This document shows positions 1 to 7,110 of a stretch of DNA of 9,388 bases, in pieces. The notes below the pieces were generated by a model. That model was given only the letters and a program-made list of their open reading frames with translations, made no database searches and was not told the DNA's origin. The stretch spans positions 1 to 9,388 of the forward strand of contig JAFDIX010000222.1 of assembly GCA_019307805.1 (NCBI GenBank). The letters are read 5' to 3'. The position numbers and the translations under genes are program-made. Each line of letters opens with the position of its first letter. Positions within the stretch are counted from its first letter, which is position 1. The DNA is from Deltaproteobacteria bacterium. Lineage in GTDB: Bacteria; Desulfobacterota; DSM-4660; Desulfatiglandales; HGW-15.

Positions 1-597
1 GATCAGTTCAGTCATGGTGGCGGATTCTGCGGGTGAAAGGCCGGCAGTGGGTTCATCCAGGAGGAGCACCTTGGGTTTGGAGACCAGTGCCAGTGATATC
101 TCCACCTGGCGCTGCTCGCCGTGGGACAGGTTTTTCACCAGGTCTTTTGATTTCTCCGTCATACCCACGGATTCCAGTACCTCCTTTGCCCGTTCAAAGA
201 GATCATGATACCTTGAAGCAGGCTTGAGCATAGAGTACTTCAAGGAACGCAACCCCATGGTCGCAATGACCAGGTTCTCTATCACGCTCAGGGTGGGAAA
301 GAGGTTGGTGATCTGAAAGGTTCGGCCGAGTCCCAATGAGGTCCTTTTATGGCTGGGCAACTTTGTAATGTCATTCCCAAGGAGGTGAATCGTTCCTGCC
401 GTGACCGGATAGAGGCCGCTGACGAGGCTGAAAAAGGTGGTCTTGCCTGCCCCATTGGGTCCAATAATAGCCCGTCTTTCGCCTGCGGTGACCTTCAAGG
501 TCACATCCTTCACCGCCTCCAGGCCGCCAAATCGCTTGGTCAGATTGTCACAGGCCAGGGCGGCCCGGGATGTTCCTCCTCCTTCACCACCCGTCAT
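1..597 (-). CDS. livG: Branched-chain amino acid-type ABC transporter ATPase LivG (3' end cut by window edge)
   Basis: Cytoplasmic ATPase that powers import through the LivH/LivM channel. The 199 residues present carry Walker A GPNGAGKT at 46-53, a Q-loop Gln at about 95 (RTFQITNLF), the ABC signature LSHGEQRQ at 157-164 and Walker B VLLLDEPTAGLS at 177-188. The LivG-type ending of about 55 further residues lies beyond position 1. The ATG at 597-595 overlaps the TGA of livM in an ATGA arrangement, with GAGGTG as ribosome binding site, so translation is probably coupled to livM. The N-terminus before the first ABC strand (residues 1-14) is Gly-rich and somewhat long, so a slightly later start is possible. 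LivG is preferred over LivF from the RTFQ(I/N)xxLFPxxSVxEN pattern and its place after livM. The transported solute cannot be told from the ATPase. Confidence 0.95.
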   Translation of the reverse strand, partial: MTGGEGGGTSRAALACDNLTKRFGGLEAVKDVTLKVTAGERRAIIGPNGAGKTTFFSLVSGLYPVTAGTIHLLGNDITKLPSHKRTSLGLGRTFQITNLFPTLSVIENLVIATMGLRSLKYSMLKPASRYHDLFERAKEVLESVGMTEKSKDLVKNLSHGEQRQVEISLALVSKPKVLLLDEPTAGLSPAESATMTELI

Positions 598-1556
598 GTT
601 GTCACCTCTTTTCGTTTTATTAAATGCTGCAGGAGACCTATGATCCCCCTCGGCGCGAACCTGGCGCACAGGATATAGACAAGGGCCAGGATCATGAGCC
701 ACCGCTGGGTGTAGGAACTCACCAGGTATTTCAGAAAGGTAATGAGAAAGGCCCCGATATTGGGTCCGACCAGGGTTCCCTGACCACCGATGCTCACCAT
801 GAGAAAGAATTCCATGCAATGGGCCAGGTCCGCATCGCTCGGACCGATAAAGCTGTTGTAGTAGCTATAAAGACATCCCCCGAGTCCTGCAAAGGCCCCG
901 GCGATGATAAAGGCCAGATATTTGTGCAGCCACACATTGAATCCGAGGACCTGCATTCTCGTGGCACTGTCCCGGATACCGATCAGGGTCCTCCCGAATG
1001 GAGAGCGGATCAGAAGAAACATGAGGATCATACTGATGACAAAAAAGAAGAGCACGAAGTAGTGGTATGAGACGGTGTCTGCAAGATCTATGGGCAGTCC
1101 TATGGAAGGTCGTACAATGCTCTCGATTCCATTTTCTCCGCCGGTAAATGATACCCACTGATCAATGAGGCCATATACACACATGGCAAAGGCGAGGGTG
1201 ATCATTAAAAAATAGACCCAGGAAGCCCTCAATGCAAAGAGAGCAAGCACGGCTGCAGCGGCTGCGGCCGTTAAAATGCTTGCAGGAAGGGTGATAGCCA
1301 GGCCGGCATCACACCGGGTGGCCAGGAGCGCGGTGGTATAGGCACCGATGGCAAAGTAGGCCCCGTGTCCGAGAGAGGGCATGGCCGCGTAGCCGAGAAT
1401 GATATCCAGACTCGTGGCAACGATGCCGTAAATCAGGCTCTGGGTCATCAGGGAAACATAGTAGGTCGGAAGGAATGGGGGGAGCAGGACCAGGACCAGG
1501 AATGCCACGCCAAGCCCTGCAATGACCCATATTCGTTCCTTGATTGCATCCAGCAT
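594..1556 (-). CDS. livM: Branched-chain amino acid-type ABC transporter permease LivM
   Basis: Inner-membrane permease of the HAAT (LivHM) family, 320 residues, normal for LivM. It is almost entirely hydrophobic, with about eight to nine membrane segments. Family hallmarks visible are LGHGAYFAIGAY at 62-73 after the first helices, the cytoplasmic coupling segment SPFGRTLIGIRDSATRMQVLGF at about 185-206 that docks on the ATPase, and GGQGTLVGPNIGAF at 257-270. It ends in a basic tail, KRKEVTT. The ATG at 1556 lies 3 bases after the livH stop, and its ribosome binding site (GGGAGGG) lies inside the last livH codons, pointing to translational coupling. It should pair with LivH as the two-subunit channel, with LivG and an off-window LivF as ATPases and the binding protein encoded at 2626-3885. 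Confidence 0.95.
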   Translation of the reverse strand: MLDAIKERIWVIAGLGVAFLVLVLLPPFLPTYYVSLMTQSLIYGIVATSLDIILGYAAMPSLGHGAYFAIGAYTTALLATRCDAGLAITLPASILTAAAAAAVLALFALRASWVYFLMITLAFAMCVYGLIDQWVSFTGGENGIESIVRPSIGLPIDLADTVSYHYFVLFFFVISMILMFLLIRSPFGRTLIGIRDSATRMQVLGFNVWLHKYLAFIIAGAFAGLGGCLYSYYNSFIGPSDADLAHCMEFFLMVSIGGQGTLVGPNIGAFLITFLKYLVSSYTQRWLMILALVYILCARFAPRGIIGLLQHLIKRKEVTT

Positions 1557-1559
1557 AAA

Positions 1560-2414
1560 TTATGCCCTCCCAAAAAGTCCGGTCGGCTTGATTGCCAGGA
1601 TAACCACCATGGGGAAGAAGAGGCTGAAGGTCGCAACCTCCGGCACGAGGGCCTTGGCAAAGGTGCTGATAAAGCTCACGAGGATGGAGCCCACAACCGC
1701 CCCCTTCAGGCTTCCCATGCCACCCAGAATAACCACCACAAAGGCAAGGGGAAGGACCATGAAGTCCAGACCGGGTTCGACAGACATAAAGGCACAACCG
1801 ATAACGCCTGCAAATGCCGCCAACAGGGAGCCGAGGCCAAAGACGCCCATGCTCACGAGATGGACGTTGATACCGACCCCCTGTGCTACCTCCTCGCTGT
1901 CCACCGTCGCCCTCACCATGGCTCCGACACGGGTTTTTTCCTGAACCCACCACAATACAATAAACACCACGAATGCAGCCATTACCATGAAAACCCGTAA
2001 CATGTAGAAGTTGTACCCCCATAGTTTCACCGTGGTCGCTATCCAGGGCGGGGGATTGATACTGAGGGAATATCCTTTAAATATGATCAGGAGAATATCA
2101 TTGAACAAAAGCGCGATCCCCATGGTCATGAGCATCTGTCGCAGCAACGTTCCGCCAAGCTTCCGCAGGAGAAAGCGCTCCAGGATCATGCCGATTAAAC
2201 CGAGCGCCACACAGGCGCCCAGGATTCCGAGATAAAAATTTCCGGTATGGCGCCAGATCACATATCCCACGTGTCCGCCCACCAGGAAAAGGGTGCCATG
2301 GGCAATATTGACGATATTCATAACGCCAAAGATGAGCGTCATGCCCCCTCCCAGCAAAAAGAGGAGCCCTGCATAGGATATGGCGTTAAAGGTTTGATTT
2401 ACCCAGAAGTCCAT
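1560..2414 (-). CDS. livH: Branched-chain amino acid-type ABC transporter permease LivH
   Basis: Inner-membrane permease, 284 residues, typical for LivH. Visible family features are the N-terminal VMNIVNIAHGTLFLVGGH segment at 31-48, LRQMLMTMGIALLFND at 91-106, the coupling loop KTRVGAMVRATVDSEEVAQGVGIN at about 160-183 and the ILGGMGSLKGAVVGSIL stretch at 229-245. These distinguish it from LivM, which has LGHGAYFAIGAY and GGQGTLVGP in the matching places. The start ATG at 2414 has AAGGAG 6 bases upstream. Unlike its downstream neighbours, it is separated from the preceding gene by 211 bases that contain a strong hairpin (see 2546-2587), so its dose may be set separately from the binding protein. 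Substrate specificity is not determinable from the permease. Confidence 0.95.
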   Translation of the reverse strand: MDFWVNQTFNAISYAGLLFLLGGGMTLIFGVMNIVNIAHGTLFLVGGHVGYVIWRHTGNFYLGILGACVALGLIGMILERFLLRKLGGTLLRQMLMTMGIALLFNDILLIIFKGYSLSINPPPWIATTVKLWGYNFYMLRVFMVMAAFVVFIVLWWVQEKTRVGAMVRATVDSEEVAQGVGINVHLVSMGVFGLGSLLAAFAGVIGCAFMSVEPGLDFMVLPLAFVVVILGGMGSLKGAVVGSILVSFISTFAKALVPEVATFSLFFPMVVILAIKPTGLFGRA

Positions 2415-2625
2415 AGGTTCTCCTTATGCCTGGTTTTTCCTGGCGCAAGCGCTTCAACAAAAAATTTCACAGTCCTGGAAAGCGTCTTCATTCCATTCAG
2501 ATGCTTTAAGGTTCAAGTTATGATGCAGCACATTCGCCTGGACAAGGGCAGGGCGGAAAAACACTTGCCGGACAATCCGCCCTGCCCGGTCTGCGCCAAT
2601 TTTGTCTCAGGTATCCTTCGCGTCC
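2415..2625 (-). other. Intergenic spacer between binding-protein gene and livH
   Basis: 211 bases with no credible coding sequence. It is by far the longest gap inside the operon; the others are 75 bases or shorter. It contains the perfect inverted repeat annotated separately at 2546-2587. No Shine-Dalgarno-led small ORF or clear sigma-70 promoter was seen between the hairpin and livH. It is probably an untranslated part of the polycistronic transcript. Confidence 0.7.
2546..2587 (-). repeat. 12-bp perfect inverted repeat / probable intercistronic mRNA hairpin
   Basis: Left arm GGGCAGGGCGGA at 2546-2557 and right arm TCCGCCCTGCCC at 2576-2587 are exact reverse complements, with an 18-base loop. 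The stem has 10 G/C pairs out of 12. In the minus-strand transcript it begins about 38 bases after the binding-protein stop codon. It is followed by TTGTCC and not by a run of U, so it does not look like a full intrinsic terminator. Liv-type and other ABC operons often use such hairpins to stabilise the upstream binding-protein message or to cause partial termination. That role is inferred here. Confidence 0.75.
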
Positions 2626-3885
2626 TTATTTACAGTACTTGCACGGAGGATTGTTTTTGCTGTAGGGCGGTTCTTTCAAAAAGGTTTCCGGGTCATAGGT
2701 CCAGAACTGAGAGACTTTTTCGTATTTATCAATGACCGAATTTTGGTAGCGCCCGCCGACCTTCTCCACCTTCCGGATATACACATTCTGAATGGGATTT
2801 CCATAGGCATCCGGATGGATCGGGCCATGGGGGGTGGACGCTATTTTGACGGCCCAGAGGGCGTCAATGAATTTCTGCTTGTTTTCCACATCCCCGTTAA
2901 TGGCTTCTATGGCCTGCAGGACCCACTCCCCTGCCACATAGGAGTCCATGATAGGGCCTGAGATTTCCAGCTTGGTCGCCTTCTTGGCCTTGGCTACCCA
3001 GGCCTTGCTCACCGGGGTATCCAGAGCCGGGCTCCAGTTGTTGACGCTGTAGACCCCAAGACCGGTCTCACCCAGTTCCTGGAGAAAAGACTCATCCGTG
3101 GACGTCAGGATCATCAGGACCTTCCACTTGTCCATAAGACCGCTTGCCTTGAGGGTCCGGAGAAAACGCAGGCTGGGGCCTGCAGTGATCACGGCATAAA
3201 GCCCGTCCGCATCAGGCCTCAGGCTGGAGACATAGGGACCGAAATCCAGGGTTTTGCGCGGCACGTAGATCCGCTGCACCACCTTGCCGCCGTTGTCCTC
3301 AAAGACCCTCTGGAATGCGCCGATGGATTCCTGGCCGAATGAATGTTCCCAGCCCAGGATGGCCACATTCCGCCACCCCAGTTTCTTGTAGGCCCAGTCC
3401 CCGGCAACGTGACAGATCTGGGTTCCCGCGCAGTTGGCACGAAACATGTTTTTGGCATGCTTCCGCTGGGTGATATCATTCCCGTTGGCCGCGGTAATCA
3501 TAAAGGGAACATTGGCCGCAGTGGTGAGTGGGGCGACGGCGTATGCCACGTTACTTGAAAAGCAGCCGGCGATGTAATTGACCTTGTGGTGATCGATGAG
3601 TTTCCGTGCCGTGGTGACGGCCATGCTGGGCTTCTTGTGGTCCTCTACGATCAATTCGATCTTTCGACCCGCCACCATGTAATTATTTTCAGCAAGTCGC
3701 ATCTTGAAGCCGGCCACCATGTCCGCTCCCACCTGGGCCCGGGAACCGCTAAGGGGCGCAAGATAGCCGAATTTGATGGGCCCTTTGTCTGCTGCAAAGA
3801 CTCCCTGGGTAGAGCCTACAACGAGAAAGAGGGTTAAAAGAACCACCGTTATTCCCACCTTTTTCCATCCTTTCTGTCGCCACAC
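2626..3885 (-). CDS. ABC transporter substrate-binding protein, LivJ/LivK type (periplasmic binding protein type I fold)
   Basis: Secreted solute receptor that delivers ligand to LivHM. The 419-residue protein opens with a Sec signal peptide: a basic n-region (WRQKGWKK), a hydrophobic core VGITVVLLTLFLVVG, and probable cleavage after VFA at residue 31. No lipobox cysteine is present, so a soluble periplasmic protein is expected. The mature part starts IKFGYLAPLSGSRAQVGADM, the classic type I binding-protein (Peripla_BP_6) opening, followed by the GRKIELIVEDHKKPSMAVTTARKLI segment. The start is GTG at 3885. An in-frame TGA lies only 12 bases upstream (3897-3895), so no longer start exists, and the next GTG would remove the basic n-region. 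The ribosome binding site is poor. The C-terminus ends PPCKYCK, an uncommon CxxC tail (415-418). The ligand is unknown: the family takes branched-chain amino acids, amides, urea and aromatic or aliphatic acids. Confidence 0.92.
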   Translation of the reverse strand: MWRQKGWKKVGITVVLLTLFLVVGSTQGVFAADKGPIKFGYLAPLSGSRAQVGADMVAGFKMRLAENNYMVAGRKIELIVEDHKKPSMAVTTARKLIDHHKVNYIAGCFSSNVAYAVAPLTTAANVPFMITAANGNDITQRKHAKNMFRANCAGTQICHVAGDWAYKKLGWRNVAILGWEHSFGQESIGAFQRVFEDNGGKVVQRIYVPRKTLDFGPYVSSLRPDADGLYAVITAGPSLRFLRTLKASGLMDKWKVLMILTSTDESFLQELGETGLGVYSVNNWSPALDTPVSKAWVAKAKKATKLEISGPIMDSYVAGEWVLQAIEAINGDVENKQKFIDALWAVKIASTPHGPIHPDAYGNPIQNVYIRKVEKVGGRYQNSVIDKYEKVSQFWTYDPETFLKEPPYSKNNPPCKYCK

Positions 3886-3928
3886 ATCAGGCGGTCATGC
3901 TTTTATTGCACCCTATAAGCCTGGAACC

Positions 3929-4693
3929 CTACCAGGCGGTCCACCCACCATCAACGGGAAGGGTGATGCCCGTCACCATGCCGGCGGCATCGCTTGCCAG
4001 GAAAATGGCGGCCCCCACCATGTCTACAGGCATGGCAAACTTTTTAACGGGGAGTCTCTCCAGCATCCATTTCTGCCAATCTTCATTGGCAAAGAGTTCC
4101 TCGTTAATGGTCGTTCGGGTGGCCGTCGGGGCAATGGCATTGACATTGACGTTGAAGGGGCCCCATTCAATGGCGAGCACCTTTGTGAGCTGGCCTATCC
4201 CCCCTTTGCTGGATGCATAGGCGGTTCTGTTCTCAAAACCCACCAGACCGAATGTGGAACTGATGTTGACGATTTTTCCGTATTTCTGCTTGACCATATA
4301 ACGACCGACAGCCTGGCTTGCGAGAAAATAGCTTTTCAGGTTTGTATCCAATACAAGATCCCAATCCTCCTCGGTCATGTCGAGACAGGCTTTATTGATG
4401 TTGATACCGGCATTGTTAACCAGAATGTCAATTCGACCGAACTCTGCCACGGCAGCATCCGCCATTGCCTTGATATCGGCGGCCTTGGTCACATCGACCT
4501 GCTGAACAAGGGCTTTACGCCCCATGGCGCGAATTTCTCCTGCCACGGATTCCAGATCATCTACCGTTCTACTGGCCACGACCACATCCGCACCTGCATT
4601 GGCCAGTCCAAGGGTGATGGCGCGCCCGATATTGCGGCTGGCACCCACGACAAGAGCAATCTTGCCTTCGACACCTAAACTTGGAAATTCCAT
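3929..4693 (-). CDS. Short-chain dehydrogenase/reductase (SDR), NAD(P)-dependent
   Basis: Cytoplasmic oxidoreductase of 254 residues, the usual size for classical SDRs, interconverting an alcohol and a carbonyl. Seen: the nucleotide-binding Gly motif GASRNIGR at 17-24 (in place of the commoner TGxxxGIG), D67 in the VDVT segment, the NNAG motif at 93-96, catalytic N118, S146 (NISS), and Y159-A-S-S-K163. The C-terminal PVDGGW motif is also present. S41-R42 after the second strand hints at NADP(H), but this is weak. The start ATG at 4693 has GAGGAG 9 bases upstream. It lies 75 bases after the AOR stop and 43 bases before the binding-protein start, so it belongs to the same operon. Resemblance is to the broad FabG/gluconate-5-dehydrogenase-like group, and no substrate can be assigned. 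It might supply aldehyde to, or remove aldehyde from, the AOR-type enzyme, which is inference. Confidence 0.93.
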   Translation of the reverse strand: MEFPSLGVEGKIALVVGASRNIGRAITLGLANAGADVVVASRTVDDLESVAGEIRAMGRKALVQQVDVTKAADIKAMADAAVAEFGRIDILVNNAGININKACLDMTEEDWDLVLDTNLKSYFLASQAVGRYMVKQKYGKIVNISSTFGLVGFENRTAYASSKGGIGQLTKVLAIEWGPFNVNVNAIAPTATRTTINEELFANEDWQKWMLERLPVKKFAMPVDMVGAAIFLASDAAGMVTGITLPVDGGWTAW

Positions 4694-4768
4694 TCTTGTT
4701 TCTCCTCTCTAGTGAAATATTTCCGTAATGTTAAACGGGTTTGAAATTTTGCTGAGGTCTCTCCCGAT

Positions 4769-6709
4769 TCAACACAATTTTCCTATATTTTCAAGATCAT
4801 CAGCAACATATTCCAGATCCAAATCAATGAGCGTTTGCCTTTTGGGAAAGCTTGTCTCCCTGTCCCATCCGTGAAGGTCATAGTATTCGTCGAGCATCCT
4901 GTTAAACTTCTCTTTATGTATCTTCCAGCCCGCAAGATTCCCGGAAGCGATGGGCTCATTGAGTTCCCTTGGCGTGGGCATGTCATCCTTTCGCTCAAAA
5001 TCCGTGAATCTCAAATTTAGGGCCTTTTCCAGGTTTATCTGTTTGAGGGTCAGTCTCTTTAAGTCTTCCACTGAGGTCTCCCACCCCGTGGCTGCGGAAT
5101 ACAACTCCGCCAGATCCGGCAAGCTGGGCAGATTCGGATCAAAATAGGCGGTATTATAGTGACATACCCCCAAACAGTTGTTCGCCCGTTGGAGCGATTC
5201 ACTAAAGGTGACCATTTTCGCTTTTCCCTCATACTCCTGAGCCTTATGGGGGTTGTCGATTCCGTATACCTCCTTCGCCTTTTCAATATCCAGGTTGCCT
5301 TGGGTTTCAATCACCGGGGCACCGGTCGTATGCCCACCACCTCTTGTGGAAGTGACCGCCCCCAGGCACCAGCCCAAGGCTCCGCGGCAGGGCTCGTAAA
5401 GATCCAGCCCCTTGATGTTCAAGGCATAGTATTCGCTGTCCCGGCCAACTATATCCGCGGCCCGGGCGCAGCCTTCTGCCAGGATGTTTCCGAAACCCTC
5501 CCGAAAAGCGATTTTTCTTATGAGTTCCAGGGCAGCCTCAGCATCACCCCAATTTAGCTTGATCCCATCGGTGTCCTGCTCGTCAATGATGCCCCTCTCA
5601 TAGCATTCCATGGCCCAGCCGATGGGTGCGCCTGCCGCATCCACGTCCAGGCCGTACTGGTTGCACAGCGTATTTGCCTTGAACATAAAGGTCGGCTCCT
5701 CAACCGCCAGTCTGCCTTGAATGGTGCTCACTACCTCCCACTGGGTAGACTCCGTGACCAGGCCTGCATAGGGCCCTTCCGTGATATGCATAATCCGACT
5801 GCACCCACCAAAGCCACATCCCGGATAGCTCTGCTTGGCAACCTGATACTTTTCAATGGTGTGCTTTGGATCAATAGCGAAGGCCATCTCCTCGGGGAGA
5901 TGAGAGTCCTGGAAGTTCTTATAGGCAATGCCACAGACGGCCTGCTTGCCTTCCATGATACCCAATGTTCCGTACTTATGGAAATTTTTCGTGGAAGTCA
6001 GCCCCTTGAACATTCCATGGCAGTTTGCAGCAGCCGCCATAAACCGGTCACGGTTTGCGACCCTGATGGCGCCGGACCCCCTTACAATAACCGCCTTTAG
6101 ATTCTTGGATCCCATGACGGCCCCGACGCCTCCTCTGCCGAAGGCCCTTCCTTTGTCCTGGATAATGCATGCGCCCCGGACGAGGTTTTCTCCGGCAGGA
6201 CCAATGGACATGAGGTGGAGATTTTGATCCCCAAGGGTCTCGCGGATAGTATCCAGGGTCTCCCAGGTCGTTTTCCCCCAGAGATGGGAGGCATCACGAA
6301 TTTCAACGGTATCATCATCAACCCACAGATAGACAGGTGTGTGGGCCTTACCTTGAACAACTACCGAATCATAACCTGCACGTTTCAGTTGTCCTCCCAG
6401 GTAACTGTCGCTGCAAGAACTCGCCCAGCCCCCAATCATGGGACCCAGCGTGCTGATATTCATCTTATTGGCCCCTGGGGCAGTGGTTCCGACCAGGGCC
6501 CCTGCGCCGATAATGAGCCTGTTTGCAGGATCATAGGGGGTGACCCAGGAACGCAGTTCGTCATACAGAATTTTAATGGCGATTCCGGAGGAACCAAGCC
6601 ACTCTTTGGCATAATTTGACGTGGGTTCGGTGCTGATTTCCCCATTACTCAGGTTTACGCGGAGAATCTTTCCCGCATATGCATATAGGTCGTTTTCAAT
6701 GCCCGTCAT
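4769..6709 (-). CDS. Aldehyde:ferredoxin oxidoreductase (AOR) family tungsto/molybdoenzyme with atypical cluster motif
   Basis: Cytoplasmic W- or Mo-bis-pyranopterin enzyme. Characterised relatives oxidise aldehydes to acids with ferredoxin, or form the BamB subunit of class II benzoyl-CoA reductase. The length, 646 residues, is normal. Residues 10-120 are the AOR N domain, with GANKMNIST and LKRAGYDSVVVQGKA. RGGVGAVMGSKNLKAVIVRG at 192-211 is highly family-typical. Around W325-E326 lies the region of the active-site Glu, followed by KANTLCNQYGLD at 344-355 and LGVC ending at C516, the expected last cluster ligand. The usual C-x2-C-x3-C motif is replaced by S-Y-P-G-C298-x4-C303, so the first Cys is absent. 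The C-terminal YYDLHGWD-type tail is conserved. The ATG at 6709 is only 2 bases after the ferredoxin stop with a weak ribosome binding site, so coupling is likely. The physiological substrate is unknown. Confidence 0.93.
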   Translation of the reverse strand: MTGIENDLYAYAGKILRVNLSNGEISTEPTSNYAKEWLGSSGIAIKILYDELRSWVTPYDPANRLIIGAGALVGTTAPGANKMNISTLGPMIGGWASSCSDSYLGGQLKRAGYDSVVVQGKAHTPVYLWVDDDTVEIRDASHLWGKTTWETLDTIRETLGDQNLHLMSIGPAGENLVRGACIIQDKGRAFGRGGVGAVMGSKNLKAVIVRGSGAIRVANRDRFMAAAANCHGMFKGLTSTKNFHKYGTLGIMEGKQAVCGIAYKNFQDSHLPEEMAFAIDPKHTIEKYQVAKQSYPGCGFGGCSRIMHITEGPYAGLVTESTQWEVVSTIQGRLAVEEPTFMFKANTLCNQYGLDVDAAGAPIGWAMECYERGIIDEQDTDGIKLNWGDAEAALELIRKIAFREGFGNILAEGCARAADIVGRDSEYYALNIKGLDLYEPCRGALGWCLGAVTSTRGGGHTTGAPVIETQGNLDIEKAKEVYGIDNPHKAQEYEGKAKMVTFSESLQRANNCLGVCHYNTAYFDPNLPSLPDLAELYSAATGWETSVEDLKRLTLKQINLEKALNLRFTDFERKDDMPTPRELNEPIASGNLAGWKIHKEKFNRMLDEYYDLHGWDRETSFPKRQTLIDLDLEYVADDLENIGKLC

Positions 6710-6711
6710 TT

Positions 6712-7086
6712 TTAATCTTTCTTATTGGCTTTCCCAAGTTTTGTCGTTTCTTCAAATTCCTGCAGGATTTTCCAGAGATCATCACTCTCTCTGCAGTAAT
6801 CCATACAAAGGGGGATTTCGAGACCTTCGCATCCATCGCAGGCTATTCTCTGTCCGTCGTTTTTTGTCACGAGCAATACTTCACAACCAGGTCCATCTTC
6901 CTTGTCAAGGACGACAAGGCTTGACACGGCGGGTGCGAATTCACCGGTATGGTGAAAGGAACAGGCCATTTCACAGGTCCTGCACCCACCGCATGAAGGC
7001 ATGTCAAATACTATGCCTTTATCTTCAATCCTTTTGAGAGCGTTGGCCTGGAGACTCGGATCTTTTGGGGTTTCTTTCTGCACCAT
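6712..7086 (-). CDS. Small ferredoxin-like protein with two predicted [4Fe-4S] clusters, AOR electron-transfer partner
   Basis: 124-residue soluble protein with two cysteine groups: C32-x2-C35-x2-C38-x3-C42 (within CGGCRTCEMACSFHHTGEF) and C83-x2-C86-x7-C94-x3-C98. This is the pattern of the HycB/DmsB/AorB-type iron-sulfur subunits, reduced to two clusters. The CxxCEMACSFHH signature is familiar from iron-sulfur proteins next to AOR-family genes in anaerobes. It probably carries electrons between the AOR-type catalytic subunit and ferredoxin or another acceptor. No signal peptide and no membrane segment are present. The ATG at 7086 is preceded by a strong AAGGAGGA about 9 bases upstream, the best ribosome binding site in the operon. 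The gene lies 24 bases after the regulator and 2 bases before the AOR. Its tail (about 100-124) is charged and without cysteines. An extra C68 lies between the groups. Confidence 0.88.
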   Translation of the reverse strand: MVQKETPKDPSLQANALKRIEDKGIVFDMPSCGGCRTCEMACSFHHTGEFAPAVSSLVVLDKEDGPGCEVLLVTKNDGQRIACDGCEGLEIPLCMDYCRESDDLWKILQEFEETTKLGKANKKD

Positions 7087-7110
7087 TATTTTAGTTCCTC
7101 CTTGAAAAGC

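Noticed and set aside
20..30. GCGGATTCTGC occurs on the plus strand near 20-30 and again on the minus strand near 7880
   Set aside because: A single 11-base match with no flanking similarity, one copy inside livG coding sequence; likely coincidence.
1309..2022. Minus-strand 237-codon open frame in another frame
   Set aside because: Overlaps livH and livM, which carry full family motifs. Its product is Gly/Cys/Arg-rich frame-shadow sequence.
3773..4678. Plus-strand 301-codon open frame
   Set aside because: Antisense shadow of the SDR gene and the start of the binding-protein gene, which both have clear family motifs. The shadow protein is low in plausible structure and rich in His/Gly.
5000..6709. 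Possibility that the AOR is the BamB subunit of a class II benzoyl-CoA reductase
   Set aside because: The cluster motif differs from that of BamB, and no bamC-I subunits or aromatic CoA genes are present. The family-level AOR call is safer.
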